Positions 48,501-59,669 of a stretch of DNA of 64,000 bases are shown one piece after another (the first letter of the stretch is position 1; each line of letters begins with the position of its first letter). Origin of the DNA: Acanthopleura granulata (lineage: Eukaryota; Mollusca; Polyplacophora; Chitonida; Chitonidae); NCBI GenBank assembly GCA_016165875.1, contig JABBOT010000013.1, forward strand, positions 12,063,435 to 12,127,434. The letters run 5' to 3'. The notes under the pieces are model-generated. The model was not told the origin of the DNA, searched no databases, and saw only the letters and a list, made by a program, of their open reading frames with translations. The translations under genes and the position numbers were made by a program.

Positions 48501-48791
48501 GTCGCGCGTTATTCACAGCCCTGTAAGCCAAGAGACTGAAAGTTTGGATGCAACATCAACGCACCCAGGAGGTCACTGACTCCTGATTGGCCTTCAGTAA
48601 ATCCTTTCTAGTTATCCAGCCTTAAAAAGATAACGTATGGAAAACCATGGAAACAGTCAAAATTCAATCGTTCTTACATGAAGCTTATCGCTGTTGGACT
48701 AGGAAAATTTTGAAGATTTCTCTGTTTAGACCCTCTGACCAGTCTCTCCCATGAAGACCAAATAACGCGAGACAGTCGAGATTGCACAAGA

Positions 48792-48935
48792 TTACTTATC
48801 ATCGGGTTTCGTGGTACAGTGAATCGTTATCATCCAGCCTCGACCGGCTTTGTAGTCTTTCCAATAAAAGTCCCGATTTTCTTCTATAACTATGGCTCTC
48901 TTCTGATCCGTCGTGGCACAGGTCGCTTCAGATAC
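48792..48935 (-). CDS. Exon C, terminal coding exon of the cysteine-rich gene
   Basis: 144 bp including the TAA stop. The acceptor is a CCCCTTCTTCTTCAG tract. It encodes 47 residues with two cysteines (EATC and TIHC) and a basic, aromatic segment, ending in an acidic-lysine tail (PDDK). It enters in phase 0, matching the end of exon B. Confidence 0.55.
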   Translation of the reverse strand, partial: VSEATCATTDQKRAIVIEENRDFYWKDYKAGRGWMITIHCTTKPDDK

Positions 48936-51440
48936 CTGAAGAAGAAGGGGTAATATCAGCTCTCTGATGTTTGAAAGTTTCGTTCGTGTGATCGCTGCTT
49001 AACAAACTACACACTAACAATCGGGGTTTAGTTCATAAATGAGAGAATAAGCAGATTTCTGTCACAGGAAAATAAGTGTCCAGTGTATACCACCGGTTAG
49101 TGAAGTACCTGATAAACCAAAGAGCCTAAAGCCGGAGCAAGGAGACCTAGCTGGATTTGTTCACAGGAGGGGGCCATTGGATTAGCGCTAGCACAGCACA
49201 ATGACCCTTTAACCTCTCACCAATCCACTCTCTGTGAGTTCAAGTATAGCTCACGTTGGTACCCTCTCCGGCCGTACGTGGGAAGGTCAGCCAGCAGCCA
49301 GCGGATGGTCGTGGTTTTCCACCGGGCGCTTCCGGGTTTCATCAGTAACAGAACGCTGGCCGCCCTCGTGAAAATGAAATATACTAGGGCAGAGCATAAA
49401 ACACCAATAAATGAAATCAATTAAATCGTTCAGAGCACTTCACTGCTCAAGGGCCTGACAGTTGCAACGATCCACACAGTGAGTCACCAGACAAGCCAGG
49501 GCCTTGGTTGGATTTGCGCACACAAACTTAATGGCTAGGAGTGTCAAGAAATATACCAATCGAGAAAAATGGTGTTTCGTGGGAACACCATTGAGAGAAC
49601 CAGAACGGGTAACCTTCAGAAAGTAAACAAATTGAAGTTTGATTTCAATTTGCCCTCAAACGTACATGTTCACCTTTAGGCAACATGTGTATTGCATGTG
49701 ATGACAATTTAGCATTTTAAATAATTCTACATCACTGACGTTTATTATTCTCTGTTTGCGTAATTCTGCTTAGGCTATAGTGCTAGGGAAATACATGTAT
49801 GACTCGCTACTGTTTATGCATTGTCACGAACACTTGAAACAAAGCAACTACTGAGCTAAACTGACAGGAGACCGTATTTCAACGGTTAAGTGTGAATGTT
49901 TGCTACTGATGAAACTCATTTAATCTAAAGGTTGGGAAGTAAGCTTAGAAGTCTCAATATATCGGAGTTTCGGAGAATAATGAGTCGAGATACTTACCGA
50001 CGCTGCCCAGAAGGTCTTTGTGATTTGATTGGCCCAGAGTAAACCCCTGCAAATGGCGCCCAGGTTTACCCTGCCCTCTGTGTCTGTACAAAACCCGCTG
50101 ACAGAGACATGCGGATGATAGCCGTACGCTACCCTCAGTCCATCAACTCTGCAACGAGACATACTGGTTAGCATTAAGCACAACAGACCCCAGTTAAGAT
50201 GATAATAAAATCTGTTTCACTTTCTAAGAAAACAATAAGAGAAAGTAGCATGTTAACACATTATTATGCCTCGTACACATGAAGTTGCAAGTTTAGATGT
50301 GTATCTAACTAGCCGTCAATCAAAATGGTCAATAGTCGTAAGACGAGTTTCCAAGATGACAAATTACAAAAACCACCAAAGAACAAAAACAGTATAAAAT
50401 GAAGAAAACATTAGGAGAGATTCACGGAAAGGGAAGTAGTCAACAGTTTTTATAATGACGGCAAGACGCAATGAATGTTCCAGGCGGATGAATAAAATCA
50501 GTATTATGCTTAACTGCAGATTCGTCGGTTATAATAAGTATATTTCTGACATACTAAAGCAGAGAGCACGTACAATAAAAAAAATGTATGTCCTAATAAC
50601 AACGGACAAAAGTCATCCTTTGTGAAGGTCATATCTATCATAATGGAGCCTTAGAAGCTTTCACTGCCAGTATGATTGGCAAAAGAACAAAGGCACTGAA
50701 TTATTGATTTGCAGCACGTAGTAATATCTTTGAACTACCGGGTTGATGTAATTAGGAATTGCCTACTGCACATTTCAGGAGTTGGCGTGCCTGGGCGCAA
50801 TAATAGCCTATTGTCCCCTCACAGATGACATGGCTCAGCAGACGTCGGAGGGAGGGAGGGCGCACCTCAGATCGGCCTGTTTACGTCCACCTTCAATTCA
50901 AGGTATGAGGCTTAATTTGATTCACCTTCCTTCTCTCTCCGATACACACCCTCAACCCCCTATTCATCCACACCCCCACACCCACCTAAATCCCACCCAC
51001 GCCCATCCACACCCACCCTATTATGTTATCATCCAGGGCAACCATGGGAAACGAATAATTTTGATTGATTTATTTATTTTATTGGCGTTTTGTGCAGTGT
51101 TCAAGAATATTTCACTTGGACGACGGAGGTCAGTACTGCATTGGAGGAAACCGGGCACAGCCCGGAGGAAACCCACGCCCATCCGCATATTGCTAACAGA
51201 TCTTCCCACGTCCGGACGGAGAGGAAGACAGCAGGAGTTGGACTCGAACTAACACCGACCGCATTAGTGGGAGGCTCCTGGGTCATTACGCTGCCGAATA
51301 ATTTTGAAAAAAAAAAGGTCAAACAACTTCTCACTTCATATCGGCACAAGTCCACGTAGGGCCAGGGTATTCTCCAGGAATGTGAGCGTCACATGTTATG
51401 TTCCGCCCCATCACTTTGTTAAACACCGGGAAGGATGTAT
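48792..51440 (-). CDS. 3' part of an unrecognised cysteine-rich protein gene (three exons)
   Basis: Three minus-strand exons (51440-51335, 50148-49998, 48935-48792) join through introns of 1186 and 1062 bp. Each acceptor has a pyrimidine tract ending in CAG, and the donors read GTGAGA and GTAAGT. Phases agree: exon A ends two bases into a codon and exon B supplies one, and B to C is phase 0. The 132 residues contain six cysteines, aromatic residues near the C-terminus (FYWKDY, GRGW), no visible transmembrane segment, and end at TAA. Even cysteine number and spacing suggest an extracellular disulfide-bonded domain, which is inference. The 5' exons, including any signal peptide, were not found; the next exon upstream must end one base into a codon. 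No AATAAA was seen close after the stop. Both introns carry repeats (a SINE and module B; a SINE and module F). The family is unknown to me. Confidence 0.6.
49175..49428 (+). mobile_element. tRNA-derived SINE, nearly full length, intronic
   Basis: Head to tail, moderately diverged. It lies in the intron between exons B and C of the cysteine-rich gene, antisense to that gene. Confidence 0.75.
49675..49915 (+). repeat. Module F, copy 5, intronic
   Basis: GCATGTGATGACAATTTAGCA to GACCGTATTTCAACGG, in the intron between exons B and C. Confidence 0.6.
49998..50148 (-). CDS. Exon B of the cysteine-rich gene
   Basis: 151 bp encoding 50 full codons. The acceptor is CTCGTTGCAG with a branch-like CTAAC about 20 bases upstream, and the donor is the consensus GTAAGT. 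Two cysteines occur (SGFC and GAIC), with many G/C third positions compared with the AT-rich flanks. I found no second copy of this exon elsewhere in the window, unlike the surrounding repeats. Confidence 0.6.
50305..50510 (+). repeat. Module B, copy 5, intronic
   Basis: Lies in the intron between exons A and B of the cysteine-rich gene and follows module F by about 390 bp. Confidence 0.6.
50945..51020 (+). repeat. C-rich CCCAC tract
   Basis: Irregular CACCC/CCCAC repetition. The minus strand is G-rich and may form a quadruplex. It is in an intron of the cysteine-rich gene. Confidence 0.7.
51063..51297 (-). mobile_element. tRNA-derived SINE, intronic
   Basis: Tail to about the start of the head. 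It ends only about 40 bp from the donor of exon A, in the same orientation as the gene. Confidence 0.8.
51335..51440 (-). CDS. Exon A of the cysteine-rich gene
   Basis: 106 bp with one open frame. The acceptor is a long TTTCTCTCTCTTTACTTCAG-type tract and the donor is AA followed by GTGAGA. The frame encodes 34 full codons with two cysteines (NITC and TWTC) around a proline-glycine-rich stretch (PGEYPGP). NIT is a possible N-glycosylation site. Confidence 0.55.
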
Positions 51441-51689
51441 CTGAAGTAAAGAGAGAGAAAAAAACATGAAAACAGGCGGTCACAATGACAGGACTCCTAT
51501 CATTATATGTTTTGATTAAGAAACAAAATTCGATATTTACACATTTTAAAATGCCACCCCACACTGTTATACGTGTGTTTACAAATACATTTCTGAGTGC
51601 TCACCTGCGGCCGAAGGGAGGTAGTTTTATCACTCCTTAACCACTTACATGGACTGAATTATGAAAAGTGTACTAAACATAAAACAAGA

Positions 51690-52395
51690 CAGCCGGGAGT
51701 GATGTCTTCAAATATTGATTCCTTAACGGCAATACGAAACCAAAGAGATGATTCATTGTAAGTTGAGCGCAAAGCAAGACGTGACACATCCCTATAGTGG
51801 CATATCGGATGACAATTTTATGTGAGTCGCTATCACAGTAGACACCGGTTTCTGGCAATAACATCAGTCTGGGATTTAACATTGCAGATAACCAAGAATG
51901 TTACTAGCGGGTATGTAATGGCCATGTAATCACCACTGGCCTAAAATTAACAGCAAAGTACACTGTATTAAGGACAGGCAGTTTGTTTCCGATTTGGCAG
52001 TCTACCGCGGAAAGTATGATTAGAGCGATACTGAAGAGAATGAGTATTTCTGAATGCAAACAGACTTTTGAATGCTCGGGATACTTCTGTATGGATCCCC
52101 TTACAGCAAACCTAGAAGAACCTCTTCAGGATCTGCTGCAAGGGGGTCCATACAGTTCTGGCGTGGGGGCTCCCGAGTTTTGTCTCTGTACAAGTCGGTG
52201 CACGCTACAATGTTTTCCGAAATATGAAAACGACATACAAATGTTTAATCACTGGTTGTTAACGCCAATCAGAGATAGAAGTGCTAGACGGCACAAGCCG
52301 GCGGATCAAGAGATGAAATGCATCTTCAAAAACAATTGGTGGGCAAAATGACGCAAAATAACTGTATGCCTCCCGGAAACGCACGAGAAGCACAG
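51690..52395 (+). repeat. Module D, copy 2
   Basis: Matches copy 1 in order through all landmarks. It has extra sequence at about 52090-52220. The 122-codon frame at 51983-52351 is not shared with copy 1, so it is unlikely to be a gene. Confidence 0.65.
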
Positions 52396-53324
52396 CCAAC
52401 TCTTACCGGTAACTGAAAAAAAAGTAATTTACGATCCAAATGATTTGCGTCCTTGTTTTCCTCTGACGGTAATTACATTCACTAGCGTCTAAGCTGTTGA
52501 GCGTCTGTGCTCTCTGCCTATAAATGAAAACAGACCGGTTTGTGCTCTGTTTGTCTGTATGTAAATACCCCGGTAACAACTGCCGTCTTTCCTTGAACAT
52601 AAATCCCAGGAGCGAGTAGTTCGTGGGCTCTGTACTCAAGGAAATATTGCCGAAATGGCACATCAACTCGCTAGAAATCATTTACAAACAACATACATCC
52701 GGTACAACTACCTGCAAGCTTCTATCAGTAAGATCTCGTAGGCATCTTAACGAGTGGTCATAAAAACTTAATATAACATGGGTGTACACGGATGTTTATA
52801 AAAAGACTGATTTCACGAAATACATGAATGTTGTATGTCTTGTTTACTGTCCATAAGAATAAGTCAAGTGTTCGCTATTTATTAGGATGGGAAATCGAGG
52901 GCATTATTTCGAACTACACGTCGAAGTGTTTCATTACACCAGTTTTATCGACAACCCAAATAAATTACAGCAATGTTTTTTATTCTATGTTTCCTGACAC
53001 ATGGGTTTATCTCAGATCACTCGAATGCACGCTCGGCGAGATGAGGAACGGCCATCTTGGCACGTGGAGATTTGAATATGCACAAAGATCGCCATCTGTA
53101 CACAGTTATTCTCCGAATAACTGATTAACGACATATCATTTGCAATGTGACTACAAGTCATCTATTTTGCGGGCATGAAATCCCAACCACTATAAACGAG
53201 AGAAACATTCCTTATGTTGATGACCACGGGAGAAGGACACATTGGGGAACGATATATGTAATGGTCACTGGCGAAATATTTAGAGATCGAAATCGAGAGA
53301 GAGACGACTTCAATGCATCTTATG

Positions 53325-53600
53325 GGGCGTCAAAACCGACATTCGTATACCAGCCGTCGACCAGAATGGGTGTGTTTAGAAAATATATAAAATGTAAAAA
53401 TTTGAACGGTTATCAGACAAAGAGAAGCAGTCAACAGTTTTCAATGGTGACGAAAAGACGTAATGAACGTTCTAGGTGAATGAATGAAATCAGTGTCCAA
53501 ATCGTGTACCATTTTAGAATATATGACGTCGAAAATTATATATCTATCTCAGTTGCGCTATGGTTGAAACTGTTCACATGTCATCGGTTTCCAAATGCCC
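53325..53600 (+). repeat. Module B, copy 6
   Basis: The best match to the 3' half of the module (TCAACAGTTTTCAATGGTGA to TCTCAGTTGCGCT). Module I begins about 50 bp further on. Confidence 0.65.
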
Positions 53601-53649
53601 CCAATAACTTCTTACAGGCTACTATAATATATGCCGTGGTACTGCGACA

Positions 53650-53885
53650 CATCATCTTCACTTCTTGACACAATTCTGACAGGCAGCTGAGCAATCCGCT
53701 TTCCAAAAAACTATTAACACTCTCGTGTTATAAACATACACACTATTATAAAAAAAAAAAAACAACAAAAAAACAGACGCCTACACGAAATCAAGTCTAT
53801 TAATTTTGTAGATAAGCATGACTCGTAGCTCTTGATGAACGAGTGGTAAAATTCAGTCCGGATTTAAAAACAAGAATAAAAACCC
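53650..53885 (+). repeat. Module I, copy 2
   Basis: AAACTATTAACACTC, then a poly-A tract, CACGAAATCAAGTCTATTA and GAACGAGTGGTAA. Confidence 0.55.
53748..53775 (+). repeat. Poly-A tract
   Basis: A runs with CAACA interruption, within module I. Confidence 0.7.
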
Positions 53886-55205
53886 CCAGGAAAATCTGTT
53901 CAGGATGTTTTCTATTTTGACCACACACGCATTAATCATGCTAAAAGTAAACCTTGACTTCACAATTTGCTCCCTAGAGGAGGAAGAAGGCTTTAACAAG
54001 TCTCCAGGGGGCACAGCCTTGACTGCACATTGGTTGTTACTTCCGAACACTCGATTAGCGTGTTGATCTCAGAACATTTGTTTTGAATGAAGACAATTCT
54101 GAAGGGTAAACATCCGTATAGCTTGTGACGTCGCATGAAGTTTTACCGGATAAAGCATAAATATAATTAAATTGAACAAAACACCAAAGTAATAAACCAG
54201 ATATAAAAAGCGCCGATATCTGCCTTTGTGTACCTCAGTGTCGAAGCCCTAATACAAAGCATCGTGTTTTGAAATCACAAGGATTTATACCCTTCTTAAA
54301 ATGCTGAAAGAATTTTTTTTCAATTCCCCAAATCCGACAAATTCCCTTGAGGGGATGAAGGTGGTAAATTTTGGTGAGCCACTTGACTTAATTGCCCATG
54401 TAAACCGAAAAACATATAATTGGAAACGATGCATATGTCCGCGGGCCATGCAGAAAGATTCACAGACTGAGAAAGCTGGTGTGTGCCTAACCAGCCCCAT
54501 TACGTGAGAGCCAAAGTTGGGATATGAAGAAAGGCATTCATTCTAAACTTTAAAACATAGCCGAGAGGGAAGAGAGTGTAGTTCACATCAAAAAGGGTCC
54601 CATATTTCGTCATTAGTTTTAAAAAAAGAGGTTGAAGAGCGGAGGGATTCCATGGACAGGATGGGGGCGCAGCCTTTTTCAGGTTTTTAGTGTGCAGTGT
54701 CATACAGTTTGTTACGCCCACTACAGCTCTGCCCAGGATTGTCCCTTTTTCCCAATTAACCTCTGGCTCTTTGGGAGGCACGTGGGTGATTTTGACGCGC
54801 CCCGTCTCTGCTGTGTCATTACGGAGGAAATAGGTAATCGGACACCAATATTCGGAGCAGTATTACAGAACAAATCACAACAGCCCTGGATTCATTTTTT
54901 CTCCCCACTCCCTTCTGCCGCCGATAAATCGGATAAAAGTATAGCCGTTTATGACTTTTTGTCATTAAGGCCATAGAAGTGGTCACTATGAGACCTAAAG
55001 TAATCCCTTTCCAAGACGGGTATTCCTCGTTCCTCGTTTGACCTGGTGACTGCGAGACAATCATCTTAAGCACACGGCCAGGACACGCCTCTGACGCAGA
55101 TTTTTCTGCGTGACTCAAGTTACCAATATGGTCGCAAGTCGGGGCTAGTGTTAGGTTGCAGGTACCATTATGCATAGTATCATCTTTAGTATCGTCTCCA
55201 CTCGT

Positions 55206-55276
55206 CTAAATATAGTTAAGCAATGAATCTTGAGAAGGTGCATCAGTATCGTATTCCACGCGTGTTAGCTCGCCCG
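55206..55276 (-). CDS. Candidate terminal exon with an acidic tail
   Basis: The acceptor is GGTATTTTCTTTCCTGTCAG. Twenty-two residues (GELTRVEYDTDAPSQDSLL and three more) end at TAG. The same frame is open both upstream to 55391 and, after the stop, down to 54819, which is unusual here. An upstream donor at about 55465 (GTAAGG) is not clearly in phase. Function unknown. Confidence 0.25.
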
Positions 55277-55570
55277 CTGACAGGAAAGAAAATACCAACA
55301 GGGATTCACTCCTACAATACATTGCCATGACTTCATTTTCTCTTCCGGGTGAGGCGATCTGATCACAATAACCCATATAATGCCTCGTCAAGATATGCTG
55401 TACCGCGGGGACTTTCGATCGATGGTAAAACCGTTCCTAATGAGGTCGCGTGTACTAACCTTACTCTTCCAGGCACAGCTCGGTTTTCTTCAGCGGTGAC
55501 TCTGACCGGCATCGTACCCAAGGTATATTTCGTATTAAAACCAAATTCAATCGGTAAACAAATAAACAGA

Positions 55571-55696
55571 CTCGTACAACCATATAAGAGGGCATCGAAA
55601 ATCTTATCAATGCATCTTGTACAACCATAAAAGAGGGTGTCGAAAATCTTATCACAACATCTTGTACAACCATAAAAGAGGGTGCCGAAAATCTTT
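55571..55696 (+). repeat. 45-bp tandem repeat, nearly three units
   Basis: Units start at 55571, 55616 and 55661 with CTTGTACAACCATAAAAGAG and CGAAAATCTTATC. The period equals 15 codons, so frames on both strands repeat, but no gene context is seen. Confidence 0.85.
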
Positions 55697-56253
55697 TGTC
55701 CCTACATCCCCCGTGATTCTAGATTCCCACTGGCTGATCAGACGGGTTAAAATGTTGACATCCACTTATCAGAACTCCTTATCACGCCCGCACGGGGTAT
55801 ATAGGATTTAAAGCCTGTACAGCTCAATTACTGCACAGGTGGACGTCAATCTTTCTTTGTATATACTATAATCTTTTACTATATACACAACGTACAAATA
55901 TGTTGCCGAAATTCGTTAGTCAATGTAAACGCCTTTTCTCTCATACAAGTCGATCGCCTATAAACACACTGAAGAATGGAACGTTTCAGCCAACAGATGG
56001 CCCTTATTGGAATATTAAGCCTGAAATATAAATCAAGTTAGAAGAAAAACAACTGGGTTGTGGGTCAAAACTTTCGCGTTCATAAGACTTCCAGTTCTGG
56101 CAACAAGCCGACATAGACTGAATATTGCCCGAGGCGCTTCCGCTTTATTACCGAGACATGAGGTCTTGATTATCAGTTCGATTGAAAGTGAGAAGAACTG
56201 TTTCTACTCGGCTTCAGTTTGATTTCGGATTACGGTCCGAAGCAGAAAGGATG

Positions 56254-56319
56254 TAGGAGGGGAAAGGAGGGGAAAGGAGGTGTGGGCGTGGGTGTGGGGT
56301 GGGGGGGAGGCGGGGGGCA
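56254..56319 (+). repeat. G-rich tract, potential G-quadruplex
   Basis: Repeated GGAGGGGAAA units then runs of 3 to 7 G separated by one or two bases, enough for several four-tetrad combinations on the plus strand. Confidence 0.75.
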
Positions 56320-56800
56320 GTGGCTATAAGCACAACCATTATGCAAGCGAAAACGGACAAAAATTTTTTTGCTCTCTGTATGTCTGTATGTACACTAGGA
56401 ATATTGTGTGCCACCTTTGGATGACTGCATGGCTTACTTTTGAAGATAATTACTGATAAAAATCCTCAATCAGACGGGCGACATTGTATAACACGAAACA
56501 CATTGTAACTCTCCAGGCGCTAACGTCACTCGAAAAAGCGGGAGGTACAGTATTGCAACTAACCCATTATTAATCGGTTTTAACGTTGAATTTAGCTGAT
56601 TGCAGTTCCAAATGAGGAAAAAGTGCTCTGGTCAAAGTGATTAGTCCATACGTTAAAATGTTACACCACGGTTGTGGCAAGCATATTCATCCTTAGCACA
56701 TTTTCCGTACTAAATCCATTTATCGCGATATCAAATACGAAAAATGCATGAGAAGACAATATCTGACAGGATTTTAGCCAACAATATTACACTCACCCCA

Positions 56801-56917
56801 GGGAACAGTTTCACGAAGTCATTTTTCCCGTGTCTTAAGCAAAAGTATTTTTCTTAAGTAAGGTAATACTATAATACTGATGTAGTGTTTGACTTAAGCT
56901 TTTTCGTGAAACATTCC
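56801..56917. mobile_element. Possible MITE remnant
   Basis: GGAACAGTTTCACGA at the left pairs with TCGTGAAACATTCC at the right, with CTTAAG inside both halves. The termini resemble those of the 61.8 kb element (TTTGCACGAAG). Confidence 0.4.
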
Positions 56918-57527
56918 ATGTTGGACTTGCGCATAAAAACTAAGACTTTCCGTAAGCCCGGGCCCAGATTTCGAATATATGTACTGTCCTATACTACATC
57001 CTATACGGCACCCAGCTTCAATCCCATTATGATCAATAACACCAAGACTTCGTAGATCTGACAATTTAAAATGTCGATACAATGTATAAAGACGAAATAC
57101 TGGGCCTGTGTAGAGTAGCGAGGGCAATGTCCTTTGGAGCGCTTTATCAAAGAGTGTCCACAGTGAAATATAAAATTTAGACTCCTCCAGATTTATAGAT
57201 TTAATGAAAAGGCTAAAAACCAAAAAGTCACCCAATACCATGGCATAATGGCGGTGAGAGACGGGGATGATCCTTCAGTAGCATTTGACACCTACACTGA
57301 ACAAAAGAGAAAAAACTAAATTACTCATATATTTTCAATAACAAGTGCACGAAGACCTTGGTGAAAGACGGTCGGATTAAACACAAACAGGTTGTTATGA
57401 CACAGTGGCTAAAGTCTTGTTAATGAAGGCAACAAGTCCTATAGAGACTTGTGACAGCTTACCCTGCGCACCCCAAATGCATATAAATCTGTCCAAAACC
57501 AATCTTACAAGTCCCTTTTTGCTTCAG

Positions 57528-57680
57528 ATATACGAGGCACAGCTGCATAAAGAAAGAGACGAAACCTTTTGTAATCTGATTTATGGTGCTTTCGTCTCAG
57601 AGGAGCACAAACAATATCTCGTCAAATGCCAAAAATGCAGCGCTTTAGCCATTGTCTATTGTGTCGTTTTCCTTTGGTGA
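57528..57680 (+). CDS. Candidate terminal exon, charged then hydrophobic
   Basis: The acceptor GTCCCTTTTTGCTTCAG is followed by 50 codons and a TGA. The first two thirds is charged and protein-like (IYEAQLHKERDETFCN), with a KCQKC cysteine pair. The last 15 residues are hydrophobic and could be a membrane tail. The frame is also open upstream to about 57405, so the segment may instead be one longer exon. No family recognised. Confidence 0.35.
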   Translation: MYEAQLHKERDETFCNLIYGAFVSEEHKQYLVKCQKCSALAIVYCVVFLW

Positions 57681-58654
57681 CACACAAAAATAGCTTTATC
57701 TGAAGGTCTAACAAGCTCTTCCTAATTTACGATTGGCAAAACAGACTTTATTTAGTTTTTAGCTCTTAAAACCCAAGGAAGGGACAACCTGACCTCGGCA
57801 GGCTATACTGCTCTTTCGAAGTGGGTGACATTTACAACGGCGGAAAGCTAAGGAATAACGTGTTCTTTTCTATGTTCTGTCTTTTAAGCCTAACCACAGC
57901 TTTTATAATTCATCCACAACTCTGTACTCCAAACGAAGCCAATTCAAACTGCCATAATCCCGAATTCCGCTTTCACACTCAAACGAAATAACACGGATCA
58001 CGGACATGCCAGTGTTTCAGCAAGATTGTCCCAAAAGTGAACTAAGACGTTCAGAGACAGAATACACTCACCATCAAAGCAGTAAGAGACTGGGACACTG
58101 TTCTGCTAAGTCTATAGATACAGAAGTTAATCCATGAATCTACTGAGCCATACTAAAATGCCAATTGCAGACATACGGACAATAAACGACATTCGCAGTT
58201 CCGATGGGTGCCAATTTGTTTTAGTCAGAATGTCGCGAGATCTCACAGTACACATGAGATGGGTGCTAATTTCACTCCACGGCCTATGCTTTAGCACAGC
58301 GGTGGCATGCTTACCGCATTAAATGCGCATTTTGTTAAAATTTGACAATGCAAATTGTATCACCGGTTCACGGTAACTCGTACCAAAAAGAATATGACTG
58401 CTGAAAATACCAAGCAAAAAGTGTGAGTTAAAATCTTGCCACTTAATTACCTTTAGAAAGCAGCTTCAGCCTGAAACTTCAAAGGCCACTCACAGGCATT
58501 CGTCTGTGATTGAGTGCTAATTTGACCACAGCTGCCCTGTCGCGGAGAGCGTAGCAGCGCGCAGCCTAAAATGCGAATGTGACTTACGAGATCAACGGAC
58601 GCACAGGGCCCGCGCTTTACAAGGGGGCCTGTGCACGGCACTCTACTCACAGCA

Positions 58655-58800
58655 TTTTATTTCATTTCATTTTAAGTTGTTTAACACCATACTCAAGAAC
58701 CGTTCACTTAAGTAAAGGCGGTCTGTTTCATGGGTGATGTCACCGAACATTCCCATATGTGTTGCGCTCAGATACAGCGCATTGGATTAGTGAGACAAGT
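58655..58800 (-). mobile_element. tRNA-derived SINE, degenerate
   Basis: ATTT-rich tail and 3' end (CATACTCAAGAACCGTTCACTTA on the plus strand, diverged), then faint head similarity near 58765. Confidence 0.5.
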
Positions 58801-58904
58801 GATGTTGAATGAACGTTGAATTGTGCATCCTCCCCCACCCCCACGAGCGCCTTTATCGTCACTAAAGCCTAAAGTGAAAACCAAGAAATACACAAACGCT
58901 CTGT

Positions 58905-58980
58905 CTGAGACCGGTATTGAACCAACGACCCACGTATTGAAAGACAAGCGTCTTTAACCAGTCGTGCACGAGCTGTTCTT
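58905..58980 (-). other. tRNA-like remnant
   Basis: The minus strand has GACTGGTTAAAGACG (A-box-like) and GTTGGTTCAATACC (B-box-like) about 40 bases apart. A clover-leaf could not be completed, so this is more likely a SINE head or tRNA pseudogene than a functional tRNA. Confidence 0.25.
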
Positions 58981-59369
58981 TTCGCGCATACAGCAGGAAA
59001 TGTCAGCCCTGCGTCTTGCGTGCCTCCGTCGAAGAGAAGATCGATGGAGTCTTCATACAGAGGTGTGTCGCCGGAAATAGGAGATTCATAATGATATATG
59101 GAATTTTAATCAAATCTCCATTAGCTTAAGCCTAACGCGACCTTTTGGCAAATGCACTGGTGTTGACTGCAAGACATTACGTCTGGAAGATACCGGGATT
59201 CCAGGACCGCAAGCTGCCGAATTAAGTATCGTATCGCGTGTAGTGTTAATGATTAAAAGCGTATTTCCAGTTGGCCTGTCATTCTGACTGCATTCGCCGA
59301 TCATTAAACTCCATTACGAACGCTGGGGATTTTCAAAATACATGTCAAGGCACACATATACTTGTGGAA

Positions 59370-59525
59370 TTCGAGACCTTGTACTTGTTTCCAGAATTCG
59401 ACACTGTTTGTGTTTGATGACAGCTGACAAGACACGCTGAGTAACGTCAGAGTTGAACACATATATAAATATCAGATCAATATGTACTCTTATGGGAAAT
59501 CCTGTCTTTGGTTTCCGAGGAAGTC
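59370..59525 (+). repeat. Module G, copy 4 (partial)
   Basis: Only the middle is seen: CAGATCAATATGTACTCTTA and the following GGGAAATCCTGTCTTTGG. Confidence 0.4.
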
Positions 59526-59669
59526 TTTGCAGCATAATGTTTTGGAATAATGATGGCTTTGGACTGCACTGAACGACACTTAGAGTGTTTAGTGGTTCAT
59601 ATTAGAGAGCGGTTACAATGCCACGTTCAATCATATGTATGGCTTGAAAATTGGTAATCATGGCATTGC

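Larger units (their letters stand above)
57700..59360. other. Mostly unresolved stretch
   Basis: Holds only a degenerate SINE (58655) and a tRNA-like remnant (58905). Slightly more GC-rich at 58500-58640. Confidence 0.4.

Noticed and set aside
51983..52351. 122-codon plus-strand frame
   Set aside because: It lies in module D, and the first copy of D does not keep the frame.
54632..55175. Frames of 114 and 118 codons on opposite strands
   Set aside because: They overlap each other, lack splice or start context, and neither shows recognisable domains. Only the terminal-exon candidate at 55206 was kept.
56894..57241. 115-codon minus frame
   Set aside because: Its end lies in the MITE-like remnant, and no acceptor, donor or motif supports it.
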